Assembly: GCF_021044565.1 (NCBI RefSeq)
Contig: NZ_CP087997.1
Coordinates: 434,001-498,000 of the forward strand
DNA: 64,000 nt
From: Subtercola endophyticus
GTDB lineage: Bacteria; Actinomycetota; Actinomycetes; Actinomycetales; Microbacteriaceae
Direction of reading: 5' to 3'
Part shown: positions 40,748-48,831 of the stretch, one piece after another
How the letters are laid out: each line of letters starts with the position of its first letter
Numbering within the stretch: the stretch's first letter is position 1
Position numbers and translations under genes: made by a program
The notes under the pieces: generated by a model
Database searches by the model: none
The model's input: the letters and a program-made list of their open reading frames with translations, nothing else
Told to the model about the DNA's origin: nothing

Positions 40748-41812
40748 TCAGCGAGCTGCGGTTGGCGACGCCATGCTGGCCGTGACCGGTGCGGTGACCC
40801 GCTTGATGAACTCGGTGAGCCGCTCGTACACGGTCTGCGACTCCGCGAACCGGTAGTTCTGCTGCCAGGTGTGCCGCGCGTTGCGATGCTCCCGGTCGAA
40901 GATGAGCGTCTCCACAGGCACGAAGGCCGCCCGCAAGCGCGTGATGAAGCGCAGGTTCGAGGCGTAGAAGTAGTCGCGTTCGGAGGTTGAGACGAAGACC
41001 TCCGGATGCCCGGGTTTCACCCATTCGATGGGCGACAGGTAGCTCGCAGCAGCCTGCAGCGACCGGCTCGCCGCGGCGACGCGGTGACCGCGCGGGTGGA
41101 GCAGCCGCACGAAGTTCTTGCTCAGAATGGGTGCCTTGTCGAACAGCTCGGTGAGATCGACGGCACTGCAGTGCAGCACGAGCCCCTGAACGCCGCCGAA
41201 CCGCGGCGTCGCGGGCATGCCGAGGTGCTCGCGCAGTTCGCCGTTGCTCGAACTCGCGGTGAACAGCGCCGCGATGTGGCCGCCGGCGGAATCGCCGCCG
41301 AGCACCACCCGCGACGGGTCGCCGCCGAAGCGACCGATATTCTCGTGCACCCAGTGCACGGCTTCTTCGGCGTCTTCGATCAGGTGATTCATCTGAAATC
41401 GCCCGGCTTTGCGGTAGTTGACGTTCACGACGACGACGCCCGCGGCGGCTTGGTGGGCGCAGTATTTCGTGACGGTGGACTTGTCGCCCGACGTCCAGCC
41501 GCCACCGTGGAAGTACACGTACACGGGCAGTGCGTCTGAGCTGGCGACCGGGGCTTCGGGGGCGAGAACGTCGAGACGGTGCGAGGCGTGCCCGTCGCCG
41601 ACGTAGTCGATGTCGTTCGTCGCTCGCACTCCCTCGATGGGGTCGACGTTCATCCGCTTCGTCTCTGAGCCCTGGATGAAGAACATGCCGGCTCGAAAAG
41701 CCCACACGGGTGTTCCCTTGAAGATGGAACGCAAAACGAGGTGCCAACCGGGGACGGCCGAGGTGACAGTCGAGCTGGCAGCGCTGACGACGGCTGCCGG
41801 TGAATCGTTCAT
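40748..41812 (-). CDS. Alpha/beta hydrolase, HSL/esterase type
   Basis: 354 residues. The oxyanion motif HGGGW (VYVYFHGGGWTSGDKS) and the nucleophile GDSAGG (VVLGGDSAGGHIAALF) place it in the hormone-sensitive-lipase/esterase group. The acidic residue and His lie near VETLIFDREHRNARHTWQQN. The N-terminus contains a hydrophobic segment (WHLVLRSIFKGTPVWAFRAG) that may anchor it. It likely hydrolyses a short-chain ester. It is divergent from the diguanylate cyclase gene, with no shared operator recognised. Confidence 0.9.
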   Translation of the reverse strand: MNDSPAAVVSAASSTVTSAVPGWHLVLRSIFKGTPVWAFRAGMFFIQGSETKRMNVDPIEGVRATNDIDYVGDGHASHRLDVLAPEAPVASSDALPVYVYFHGGGWTSGDKSTVTKYCAHQAAAGVVVVNVNYRKAGRFQMNHLIEDAEEAVHWVHENIGRFGGDPSRVVLGGDSAGGHIAALFTASSSNGELREHLGMPATPRFGGVQGLVLHCSAVDLTELFDKAPILSKNFVRLLHPRGHRVAAASRSLQAAASYLSPIEWVKPGHPEVFVSTSERDYFYASNLRFITRLRAAFVPVETLIFDREHRNARHTWQQNYRFAESQTVYERLTEFIKRVTAPVTASMASPTAAR

Positions 41813-41955
41813 GACCTTGAGAATACGAACCGAGTTTGGCTGTGAGCAGTGATTCAGCTGGTCATGTTCTGCGAGTGTGGTGTGGCCCGCGTTCGGGGGA
41901 AGAGGGTAAGTTCAAACCAGCACACCGACGATCACCCGTTGCCCGAGAAGGACCC

Positions 41956-42975
41956 ATGATGACTGCACCGACGGCGCAGCCCGCTGCCGACCTGTCGCAG
42001 TTGATCTTCCGTTCGCGAGTAGTGCAGATTCTGGCCGTCGAGACGGCGGTTCTTTATGCCATCTTGGCGCTGTTCGTCGACCTGCACCCGTTCTGGGTTC
42101 GACTGGTGCTCGGCTTCTTGGCGACGAGTGCGGCGGTCGTTGCTCTCGCGGTTCGCGGCCGGGTCATTCCGTCGCATCTGCCGGGGCGCATTCTCATCGT
42201 CTCTGCCATGGTCTGCGTGAGTTTCGTCGCCTACGCCATCAGCAACAGCGGTATTCCGGTCATCATCGCTTTCTCGATTCTCTCGCTCACTATGGCCGCA
42301 ACAGTGCTCGATACCTATCGCGTGGGTATCGTCATCAGCGGCGTGGGCTACCTGCTCGCGCTCAGCGTCATCGTGCTGCGCAGCGCTAACGCGCTGTCGG
42401 CCGTACTCGTGTTTCTCGGGCTGGCGGTGACCAGCAGCTTTCTGCTGATCAGACAGCGCCAGTTTCTCGAGCAGGCGCGAGATGCCGCACTCAACCTGGC
42501 CGTGACCGATTCGCTGACGGGGTTGCTGAACCGGCGCGGCATGGAGATTCAGGTGCCGCTGCTCGATAGCGTCTCACGCCGCACCGGGCAGCAGCTGGCG
42601 TGCATCCTGCTCGACCTCGACCACTTCAAAGCCATCAATGACAAGTTCGGGCACGCGGTCGGCGACGTGGTTCTGCAGACCACCTCGCGAACCATCGTGA
42701 CGGCGATGCGCGAGGCCGATGTGGCGGTGCGCACCGGCGGTGAGGAATTCGCCGTGTTCTGCCTGGTTTCGGGCAAGGCCGACATGGTGCTGCTCGCGGA
42801 GCGGCTGCGCGGGTGCATTGCGCAGCAATCCTCGGAGCCGCGAGTGACGGCGAGCATCGGTGCCGCCATCGGCTCCGGCGCCGACGAAGTCGCCATTTCG
42901 GAGCTGTCTGCGCGGGCCGACAAGGCGCTCTACGCGGCCAAGCAGGGCGGTCGCAACACCATTCGCGCCGCCTGA
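41956..42975 (+). CDS. Membrane-bound diguanylate cyclase (GGDEF)
   Basis: 339 residues from the ATG at 41956; AGAAGGA lies 3 nt upstream. Six membrane helices fill residues ~25-190. The C-terminal GGDEF domain is complete: LTDSLTGLLNRRG-like start (VTDSLTGLLNRRG), LLDLDHFKAINDKFGH for Mg and guanine binding, and the active loop READVAVRTGGEEF. R-E-A-D five residues before GGEEF is a perfect inhibitory I-site (RxxD), so product feedback is expected. It makes c-di-GMP at the membrane; the ligand of the membrane domain is unknown. Confidence 0.95.
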   Translation: MMTAPTAQPAADLSQLIFRSRVVQILAVETAVLYAILALFVDLHPFWVRLVLGFLATSAAVVALAVRGRVIPSHLPGRILIVSAMVCVSFVAYAISNSGIPVIIAFSILSLTMAATVLDTYRVGIVISGVGYLLALSVIVLRSANALSAVLVFLGLAVTSSFLLIRQRQFLEQARDAALNLAVTDSLTGLLNRRGMEIQVPLLDSVSRRTGQQLACILLDLDHFKAINDKFGHAVGDVVLQTTSRTIVTAMREADVAVRTGGEEFAVFCLVSGKADMVLLAERLRGCIAQQSSEPRVTASIGAAIGSGADEVAISELSARADKALYAAKQGGRNTIRAA

Positions 42976-42991
42976 GGCGGGCGGATGCTCG

Positions 42992-43735
42992 TTAGTTCGC
43001 CGGCGCGAAAACCCCATCTGAGCGGTTCACGGTGATCTCGACGGATTCCGTCGTGAGAATGGCGAGGGCTGCGGCGTAGCCGGGCTCGAGGTCGAGGTCG
43101 GCCAGCTGAAGCGCGGCAATAGCGCGGGGATACGCCACGAGTCGAGGAGCCTCGTCGGGCCTGGAGACGATAACGGATTCTGGAGGCACACGCAGGCCGT
43201 CGCCGGTCGCTTTGACGACGGCCTCGGTGCGGCACCAGGTGCGAAAGAAGTCGGGGGCGGAGGGCGGCTTTATGCCGTCTGGCTGGATGCCGTCTGGCTG
43301 GATGCCGTCTGGCTGGATACCGTCTGGCTGGATACCGTCTGGCCGGATGCTGCCGGGGAAGTCGCTGCCGGTTCTGAGCGCGGGGTCGATGAGCTCGACA
43401 TCGAGGCCGACTGCTGCGGCCCGCGTGATCGCCACCGCAACGAGGTCGGCGGAGTGCGAGATCGAGAGGTGCACGCCCGTTCCAGGCAGGCTGGGCTTTC
43501 CGTGCGGTTCGCCGCAGCGCTCGCAGGTGCGGTCGAGGTGCACGTGCTCAGGGGCGAGGCCGAGCATCCGCCCTGCCAGCCGGCGTGACAGCGCCACTCC
43601 GAGCGTGAATCGCGAGCGGTCGGCGGCGAAGAGATACCGGTCGCGGCGCGCCAGCTCGACGGGATTCAGCAGCGCGAGGTCGGCGGTCGTTTCGGCGGCG
43701 AGCCCGGACATCCAGATCTCGCAGCGTTCGGTCAC
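42992..43735 (-). CDS. 4'-phosphopantetheinyl transferase with PDGIQ repeat insertion
   Basis: 247 residues. Sfp-type motifs are present: KPSLPGTGVHLSISHSAD, the Mg-binding D112-x-E114 (VGLDVEL), and the E171/K175 motif in WCRTEAVVKATG. The enzyme moves phosphopantetheine from CoA to carrier proteins. Between the two catalytic motifs, residues 132-156 are five PDGI(Q/K) units, encoded by a 15-bp tandem repeat (43268-43342). The insertion falls in a surface region of variable length, so activity may survive. It converges with the diguanylate cyclase gene, 16 bp apart. No carrier-protein gene is nearby. Confidence 0.92.
   Translation of the reverse strand: MTERCEIWMSGLAAETTADLALLNPVELARRDRYLFAADRSRFTLGVALSRRLAGRMLGLAPEHVHLDRTCERCGEPHGKPSLPGTGVHLSISHSADLVAVAITRAAAVGLDVELIDPALRTGSDFPGSIRPDGIQPDGIQPDGIQPDGIQPDGIKPPSAPDFFRTWCRTEAVVKATGDGLRVPPESVIVSRPDEAPRLVAYPRAIAALQLADLDLEPGYAAALAILTTESVEITVNRSDGVFAPAN
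43268..43342. repeat. 15-bp in-frame tandem repeat inside the phosphopantetheinyl transferase gene
   Basis: Five nearly identical units of GGCTGGATGCCGTCT (or GGATACC) encode PDGIQ on the minus strand. Units differ at only one or two bases, so the expansion is recent and may vary between strains. Confidence 0.95.
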
Positions 43736-43740
43736 AGCCC

Positions 43741-44165
43741 CAACGGTACAGCGGCGGCGGTGCGATGTGTGTTATGGTTACGGCTGCGAGTCAGGGTGCT
43801 GTAGCGCCACTCGCTGGGGGAGCACGGAACTTTCTGACCGAGATTCCCTCCACACTCAAGCCTCACACCGAATCCTGCGATTCGCAGCACGGTAGAGAGC
43901 GTCACTGATTCTTTGATAACTCGTGGCATTCTCTGAAAAAGCGCCGATCAATGCGGTTCGACCAGAGGCTTGTGCGTTCGACGAGCAAAGCGATTTCCTT
44001 CTCCGGGCTGACGGAGCAGGAAATCGCAGCCGTGGGCTCGGTCGTGTTCTTGCCGTGGGCTCGGTTGCGTTAAGCCGTGGGCTCGGGCGCGTTTCGCCAT
44101 GGGTGACAGCCGTGAGTGAGCCGTAGATGACGGCCGAGTGACAGTCGTGCGCGAGAATTGACGTG
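43741..44165 (+). other. 425-bp non-coding region with stable hairpins; possible RNA gene or leader
   Basis: No convincing coding frame. At 43990-44027 a strong hairpin has arms GCGATTTCCT / AGGAAATCGC and an inner stem CTCCG / CGGAG. Smaller hairpins are GCGAGT...ACTCGC (about 43785-43815) and CGAATC-CTGC-GATTCG (about 43870-43886). GCCGTGGGCTCGG occurs three times at 44029, 44052 and 44074. A TATGGT hexamer near 43775 could be a -10 box. It could be a small RNA or the leader of the gene at 44166; I recognise no known RNA family. Confidence 0.4.
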
Positions 44166-45065
44166 ATGATCTCGCCGCCCTACCTCTATGCGCGGGGCAG
44201 GCGTCGCCCGCCCGACGTGCTGCTGCGGTCGATTCCGCCGTGGTTCGGCAGCTACGTCGAACCGTTCCTCGGCGGGGGAGCGCGGGCGATCGCCGTGATG
44301 CAACGCTTCACCGACACGACCGTTCGCCTGAACAGTCAGAGCGCCGAACAGCTGCTGGTCTGGGCGGAGCTGCAGAACGAATCCGAGACGCTGATCGACC
44401 TGGTCGAAGAGCACGCTGCCCGGCACGATTCGAGGCACTTCGACGAGGTGCGGCGGTGGGGCAGCGACGGCACGCTGGCCGCGAAGAGCGACGCCGAGCG
44501 GGCGGCCCGATTCGTGTACCTCAGTGGCACGGCCGCGGGCAACGCTCTCGCCGGAGCGGTCGACGATTTCGCAGATGCCACTCTGGCCCGCGACACGGTG
44601 GCATTCGACCCCGTGAATCTGCGGGCGCTTTCGCGGTTGCTGGTCGGGCGCGACGTGCGACTGGATGCCCGGCCGCTCTTCGACCTGCTGCCGGTCATCC
44701 ACGAAGACGACGTGGTCTCGCTCGAACCGCCCGCCGGCGCATCACCCCGAGAGCTGCGGAGCTTCGTGGGTTCGGTCACCGCGAAGGGCGCGTTTTTGCT
44801 GCTGAGCGGTCCCGGCGGCTCTGGTCGCTCTGGCGGTGCGGGTGCGGGTGGCGGGGGTGGCTCTGGTGGTGCGGGTGCGGGTGGCGGGCGTTGCTCTGGT
44901 GGCGCGGGCGCGGGTGTCCCGGGCTCCACCCGAGGCTCGGCGCCCTGGTTCGATTCCGATGCCCCGGCGAGCTGGCCCGGCCTCACCCGCGTCGACGGCG
45001 CCCCCGGCGACCCGCCGGAGTGGCTGAACGGCGCCCTTTCCCGGGCCCTGCGCGCAGCGCGCTAG
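44166..45065 (+). CDS. Degenerate Dam-like (D12 class) DNA adenine methyltransferase homologue
   Basis: 299 residues from the ATG at 44166. The first 40 residues match D12-class methylases: IPPWFGSYVEPFLGGGA, with the SAM-binding FLGGG at 34-38. The preceding WAGGK motif is changed to LYARGRR. The catalytic DPPY, expected after a DxVY-type strand, appears at residue ~187 as VVSLEPPAGAS: Asp is Glu and Tyr is Ala. The helical middle (AARFVYLSGTAAGN) resembles the family. A Gly/Ala/Ser-rich insertion (~217-255) follows. It probably binds SAM or DNA but is unlikely to methylate adenine. It is alone, without a restriction gene. Confidence 0.72.
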   Translation: MISPPYLYARGRRRPPDVLLRSIPPWFGSYVEPFLGGGARAIAVMQRFTDTTVRLNSQSAEQLLVWAELQNESETLIDLVEEHAARHDSRHFDEVRRWGSDGTLAAKSDAERAARFVYLSGTAAGNALAGAVDDFADATLARDTVAFDPVNLRALSRLLVGRDVRLDARPLFDLLPVIHEDDVVSLEPPAGASPRELRSFVGSVTAKGAFLLLSGPGGSGRSGGAGAGGGGGSGGAGAGGGRCSGGAGAGVPGSTRGSAPWFDSDAPASWPGLTRVDGAPGDPPEWLNGALSRALRAAR

Positions 45066-45112
45066 CCGCGGCCGCCTGCGCCCTCCGCCGCCGCGCGGGC
45101 GCTGGCGGCGCT

Positions 45113-45178
45113 GAGAGCGACACTTGCGGACGAGATGAGCCGCCGCGGACGTCGCTCTCGTCCGCAAGAGTCGCGCTC
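45113..45178. repeat. Dispersed palindrome family B, copy 2
   Basis: 66-bp inverted repeat with arms GAGAGCGACACTTGCGGACG and CGTCCGCAAGAGTCGCGCTC (approximate), a diverged copy of 10560-10625 with CTTGCGG replacing TTTTCGG in a compensated way on both arms. It lies in the gap between the convergent Dam-like and LLM genes. Confidence 0.85.
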
Positions 45179-45195
45179 GTGCGAGAAGCCGGGGG

Positions 45196-46254
45196 TCAGC
45201 CCCGCGGAACGAGCGCGCGCACGGCCTCGATGGAGGCGATGCGCCCCGCGGGGGACTGCGCCAGGGGCTGCACGAGCAGAGTCGTCGCGCCCGAGGCCTC
45301 GAACGCGGCGAGGCGATCGCGCACCTGGGTCTCGTCGCCGATGAGCGCGGTCGCCCGAACGAGGTCTTCGGGCACGGCTTCTGCCGCGGCATCCTTCTCG
45401 CCCGCGAGATAGAGCTCTTGCACCCGAGCGGCTTCGTCGGCGTAACCGTAACGCACGGCGAGATCGTTGTAGAAGTTCGCCCCGCGCGCACCCATGCCGC
45501 CCACATACAGGGCGATGCGCCGGCGGTAGGCGTCGAGCATCCGATCGGCGTGGTCGCCGATGTACAGCGGAACGGCAACGATCGTGTCGAGTGCACCCAA
45601 CCCGGGGTCGCGTTTGGCGAGGCCGGCCGCAAGCGCGTCGCCCCAGGCGGCCTGAGCGTGGTCGGGGTGGTAGAACAGCGGCAGCCAGCCGTCGGCGATC
45701 TCGGCCATCTGCGTCACAGCGCGCGGCGTGAGCGCTGCGATCGAGATCGGGATGCTCGGCCGCACCGGCTCGTTGATGATCTTCAGCGGCTTGCCAAGTC
45801 CGGTTCCCTCGTCGGCGGGCAGCGGAATGCGGTAGTTTTTGCCCTGGTGCTCGACGCGCTCGCGGCGCCACACCGAGCGGCAGATCTCGACGGTCTCGCG
45901 GAGGTGCCCGAGCGGAGCTGTGAACGGAACGCCGTGAAAGCCCTCGATGACCTGCGCGCCCGATGTTCCGAGCCCCAATTCGAAGCGCCCCTTCGACACG
46001 GAATCGAGCCCGGCCGCGGTCATGGCGATGAGGGTCGGCGTGCGCGAATAGATGGGCAGGATGGTCGAGGTGAGGGTGATGGTCGAGGTGACAGCCGCGA
46101 GGTATCCGAGCCGGCTCACGGCGTCGAACGAGTACGCCTCGGAGACGGCGACGACCTCGGCACCGACCCGTTCGAACTCGACCGTCTCGGTGGCCGCCTG
46201 CGCAAAATCGTCGGAATAGTCGATCGTGACGCCGAGTCGCATCGTTGCACCCAT
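45196..46254 (-). CDS. LLM-class F420-dependent oxidoreductase
   Basis: 352 residues from the ATG at 46254 (MGATMRLGVTIDYSDDF); the ATG at 46242 is an equal alternative. The luciferase-like TIM barrel shows AVSEAYSFDAVSRLGYLAAV, STILPIYSRTPTLIAMTAAG, the family hallmark GRFELGLGTSGAQVIEGFHG and LGKPLKIINEP. This sequence type (Rv3520c-like, TIGR03559) uses F420 rather than FMN. Reaction unknown; typically a hydride transfer to or from a secondary alcohol or ring compound. It is preceded by a region of degenerate GTGTCGGCGGTCT repeats. Confidence 0.92.
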   Translation of the reverse strand: MGATMRLGVTIDYSDDFAQAATETVEFERVGAEVVAVSEAYSFDAVSRLGYLAAVTSTITLTSTILPIYSRTPTLIAMTAAGLDSVSKGRFELGLGTSGAQVIEGFHGVPFTAPLGHLRETVEICRSVWRRERVEHQGKNYRIPLPADEGTGLGKPLKIINEPVRPSIPISIAALTPRAVTQMAEIADGWLPLFYHPDHAQAAWGDALAAGLAKRDPGLGALDTIVAVPLYIGDHADRMLDAYRRRIALYVGGMGARGANFYNDLAVRYGYADEAARVQELYLAGEKDAAAEAVPEDLVRATALIGDETQVRDRLAAFEASGATTLLVQPLAQSPAGRIASIEAVRALVPRG

Positions 46255-46302
46255 TTCTGCTCGCTGCCGCCGTACTGACCGGCGCACAGGTAGCGTACCC
46301 GA

Positions 46303-46440
46303 CGAGCCGGCGTCTCGGACGTGTCGGCGGTCTCGCGTGGTGTGGGCGTTCTGGCATGGTGTCGGCGGTCTCGCGTCGCGTCGGCCGCCTGGCGTCGTGT
46401 CTGCCGTCTGGTGTCGTGTCTGCCGTCTGCTGTCGTGCAG
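46303..46440. repeat. Degenerate tandem GTGTC(G/T)GCCGTCT repeats
   Basis: Roughly eight imperfect units of about 15-20 bp such as GTGTCGGCGGTCTCGCG and GTGTCTGCCGTCTGGTGTC. They fill the divergent gap between the LLM gene and the gene at 46492, so here repeats precede, rather than follow, genes. Confidence 0.7.
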
Positions 46441-46491
46441 CCGACCAGGTGCGGCGCTGACGCGTGAGAGGCTGGGGCAGGGAGGTGGGTC

Positions 46492-47010
46492 ATGATTCAG
46501 AACAACGCGGCGCCCCGGATGGCAGACGCCTGTGCCGCCTTGTGCGCGATGGCCGACCGTCTGGCGCAGGCGCGAGGGCAGGAACAGACGCAGTCGAAGG
46601 CGCGGGCTCAGGCTCAGGCGCAGGCGCCCGGCACGGGAGATGCAGCGGGCGGCGAGCGCCGTTATCTCGTCGAATTCGGGCGTGCTGGTGCGGGCATCCC
46701 CGCGGGACCGCTCTGGTTCGTCGCCGCCGGTGCAGGTGGCCGCAACGTCTTTCGCGGCCGCGGATTCCGTCCCGAACTCGACGACGGCTCGAACGGGCAG
46801 GCGCGGCACTTCGCGGGCATCGTGGCTGCGGCCGCGCGCATCGGCGCGCCCGCGACGCGGTGGATCTCGATTCACGTTCGGCGCGACGGCCTCGAGACGG
46901 CGGACGGCCGACTCACCGAAGTGGCGCTCGAGTTCGTCACGGGCATCCGTTCGGGCGACATCACGCCTGCCGGCGCCTCGACGTGGCTGCGTGCTCGCCT
47001 CTGCGCCTGA
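46492..47010 (+). CDS. Hypothetical protein with Gln/Ala-rich segment
   Basis: 172 residues; GGGAGGTGGG lies just upstream of the ATG. After an N-terminal helix (MADACAALCAMADRLAQARG), residues ~30-55 are Gln/Ala-rich (KARAQAQAQAQAPG). The rest looks like one compact domain: RRYLVEFGRAGAGIPAGPLW, NVFRGRGFRPELDDG and WISIHVRRDGLETADGRL. No family is recognised, and no signal peptide or membrane helix. The strong ribosome binding site and normal codon use support a real gene. Confidence 0.72.
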   Translation: MIQNNAAPRMADACAALCAMADRLAQARGQEQTQSKARAQAQAQAPGTGDAAGGERRYLVEFGRAGAGIPAGPLWFVAAGAGGRNVFRGRGFRPELDDGSNGQARHFAGIVAAAARIGAPATRWISIHVRRDGLETADGRLTEVALEFVTGIRSGDITPAGASTWLRARLCA

Positions 47011-47074
47011 GACGTGACCGCCGTGCCCGCGTGGCCTGTCACGTTGGGCTTCGCAGGCGAGCCGCCGCGAGAAG

Positions 47075-47995
47075 TTACTTGAGCAACCGCGACAGCACCC
47101 GGTCGGCCAGCGGCTTGCCGCCGGTCTGGCAGGTGGGGCAGTACTGCAGCGACGAGTCGGCGTACGTCACCTGCCGCACCGTGTCACCGCACACGGGGCA
47201 GGCCTCGCCGGTGCGGCCGTGCACCTGCAGGCCGAGCTTCTTCTCGCGCTTCAACTCGGAGGCCGCGAGGCCGTCGGATCGTTCGATCGCGCCGCGCAGG
47301 GTCACCAGCATGGCGTCGTACAACCGCTCGACCTCGTCGTCGGCCATCGCGGCCGGCTTGAAGGGTGACATCTTTGCGGTGTGCAAGATCTCGTCGGAGT
47401 AGGCGTTGCCGATGCCGGCGATCACCGACTGGTTGCGCAACACGCCCTTGATCTGGGCGCGGCCGGCGGCCCGCAGGATGCCCGCGAACTGGTCGAGCGT
47501 GAACGTGGGGTCGAGCGGGTTTGGCCCGAGACGGGCGATTCCGGGCACGTCGTTCGGGTCGCGCACCACGTAGATCGCGAGGCTTTTCTTGGTGCCGGCC
47601 TCGGTGATGTCGAGCCCCGATCCGGGCGGATCACCGCTCTCGTCGAGCACGAGCCGCGCCGCCAGCGGCCCGCTTCCAGCGCCCGGGCGCCCGCCGCGGC
47701 CCGGCTTGACAACGGGTGGGCCTTCGCGCCACCGGATCCAGCCCGCGCGGGCCAGGTGCATCACGAGGTGCAGCTCTTCGCCGGGGCTCGAGTCTGCGTG
47801 CGGAGTGAACGTCAGATCGAGAAACTTGCCGTGCCTCGTGACCCCCACGATCATCCGCCCGGCCAGCGCCGACGTCGGCGGGTCGAAGGTCTTGAGCGCG
47901 GCGAACGACACCACGTCGAAGCGCTCGAGCGTGCGCCCCACGAGGCGCGCGCCGAGGTCGGCGACGAGCGCGTACACCTCTGGTAACTCAGGCAC
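47075..47995 (-). CDS. Fpg/Nei-family DNA glycosylase/AP lyase
   Basis: 306 residues. The catalytic N-terminus MPELPEVYALV (Pro2 and Glu3), the Lys of VTRHGKFLDL, the helix-two-turn-helix AQIKGVLRNQSVIAGIGNAYSDEIL, and the C-terminal zinc finger with CPVCG...YCPTCQ are all complete. The enzyme removes oxidised bases (8-oxoguanine or oxidised pyrimidines) and nicks the strand at the abasic site. Loop VLDESGDPPGSG is unusual and resembles the actinobacterial Nei-type group more than classical MutM. It is a single gene with no operon partner. Confidence 0.95.
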   Translation of the reverse strand: MPELPEVYALVADLGARLVGRTLERFDVVSFAALKTFDPPTSALAGRMIVGVTRHGKFLDLTFTPHADSSPGEELHLVMHLARAGWIRWREGPPVVKPGRGGRPGAGSGPLAARLVLDESGDPPGSGLDITEAGTKKSLAIYVVRDPNDVPGIARLGPNPLDPTFTLDQFAGILRAAGRAQIKGVLRNQSVIAGIGNAYSDEILHTAKMSPFKPAAMADDEVERLYDAMLVTLRGAIERSDGLAASELKREKKLGLQVHGRTGEACPVCGDTVRQVTYADSSLQYCPTCQTGGKPLADRVLSRLLK

Positions 47996-48120
47996 CCCTC
48001 AAGTATGCCGCCGCCCACCGACACCCTGCCCTTCTCGAGACGAGTTTGTCACGTCGGTACTCAGCACAGATAAGGTGACGTTTAGTCATTTAAGATCTGG
48101 CAGCAGTAAACGGCTACAAA

Positions 48121-48432
48121 ATGGGGACACAGAATGGTATCGTGGTGGCACCGAGATGGACCGAATCAAGTTGGAAGCATGGCATCGATCGTCTTGATCA
48201 GGTTTTTGCACTGGCTAACGCAACGTTTGTGGATGAACTCGATCAGCCTGAAACCGATGGGGGTCGCGTGAGAATTTACATCGGCCCCCGGCATTCGCAA
48301 ACAGACGACGAGATTGAGCTTCTCGTGAAGTACTTTCCCGACGGGCGTGAGGCGGTCGTCTTTCACGCGATGCGGCTCGGTCCGAAATATCGACGATATC
48401 GAGAAGAGCACTCTGATGGATTCCGAAGCTGA
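48121..48432 (+). CDS. BrnT-like toxin of a toxin-antitoxin pair
   Basis: 103 residues, ATG start. It begins near ESSWKHGIDRLDQVFALANA, matching the KHG-x-x... helix of BrnT/RelE-like small toxins, then DGGRVRIYIGPRHSQTDDEI, LLVKYFPDGREAVVFHAMRL and PKYRRYREE, with conserved basic residues near the end. Members are mRNA interferases or are found next to RHH antitoxins. It overlaps the next gene by 17 nt, in toxin-first order as in brnTA. The upstream 100 bp are clearly less GC-rich than the surroundings, consistent with acquisition. Confidence 0.75.
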   Translation: MGTQNGIVVAPRWTESSWKHGIDRLDQVFALANATFVDELDQPETDGGRVRIYIGPRHSQTDDEIELLVKYFPDGREAVVFHAMRLGPKYRRYREEHSDGFRS

Positions 48433-48766
48433 TTACGATGCACTTGCTGCCTTGCTCACCGACCCTGATGCGCCCGTTCGAAGTGCGGGAAAAGCACTGC
48501 ACGGAGCCGCCGCGGCAGCGGCTGGCCGCGAGTTCTTGTTGCGCGAGTACGGCAGCGAAGAGGAGCTACGCGCTGCGCTACGCCCTGGCCGCCCACGCAT
48601 CGGAGCGCCGTCCGCAAGTGGCGAGTCGCCCACGGTGCGAGGCCGCATATCCGAGCGTGACTATGCCGCCTTCAAGACCCTCGAGTCGAAGACGGGCAAA
48701 AAGCAAAGCGAGCTAGTGCGAGAAGCGATTCACTTGCTGCTTGTGGAGAACAAGCTCGCCAGCTGA
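48416..48766 (+). CDS. Ribbon-helix-helix antitoxin partner
   Basis: 116 residues from the ATG at 48416 (MDSEADYDALAALL). The C-terminal ~45 residues hold an RHH/CopG-like motif: TVRGRISERDYAAFKTLESK, then KKQSELVREAIHLLLVENKL, where the first strand supplies DNA contacts. The N-terminal part is Ala/Arg/Glu-rich and probably wraps the toxin. The overlap with the toxin gene indicates coupled translation. Probably represses its own operon. Confidence 0.8.
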   Translation: MDSEADYDALAALLTDPDAPVRSAGKALHGAAAAAAGREFLLREYGSEEELRAALRPGRPRIGAPSASGESPTVRGRISERDYAAFKTLESKTGKKQSELVREAIHLLLVENKLAS

Positions 48767-48831
48767 TGCCCCGAGACGTGCGAGAGGGGAGCGGCCGCCA
48801 GGTGTTACGGGGCTCCAGCCCTTAGCGGCCG

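Noticed and set aside
42992..43735. Phosphopantetheinyl transferase as a pseudogene
   Set aside because: The repeat insertion keeps the frame and all catalytic residues remain.
43732..43929. 65-codon minus-strand frame in the non-coding gap
   Set aside because: No ribosome binding site and no protein-like pattern; it covers the small hairpins.
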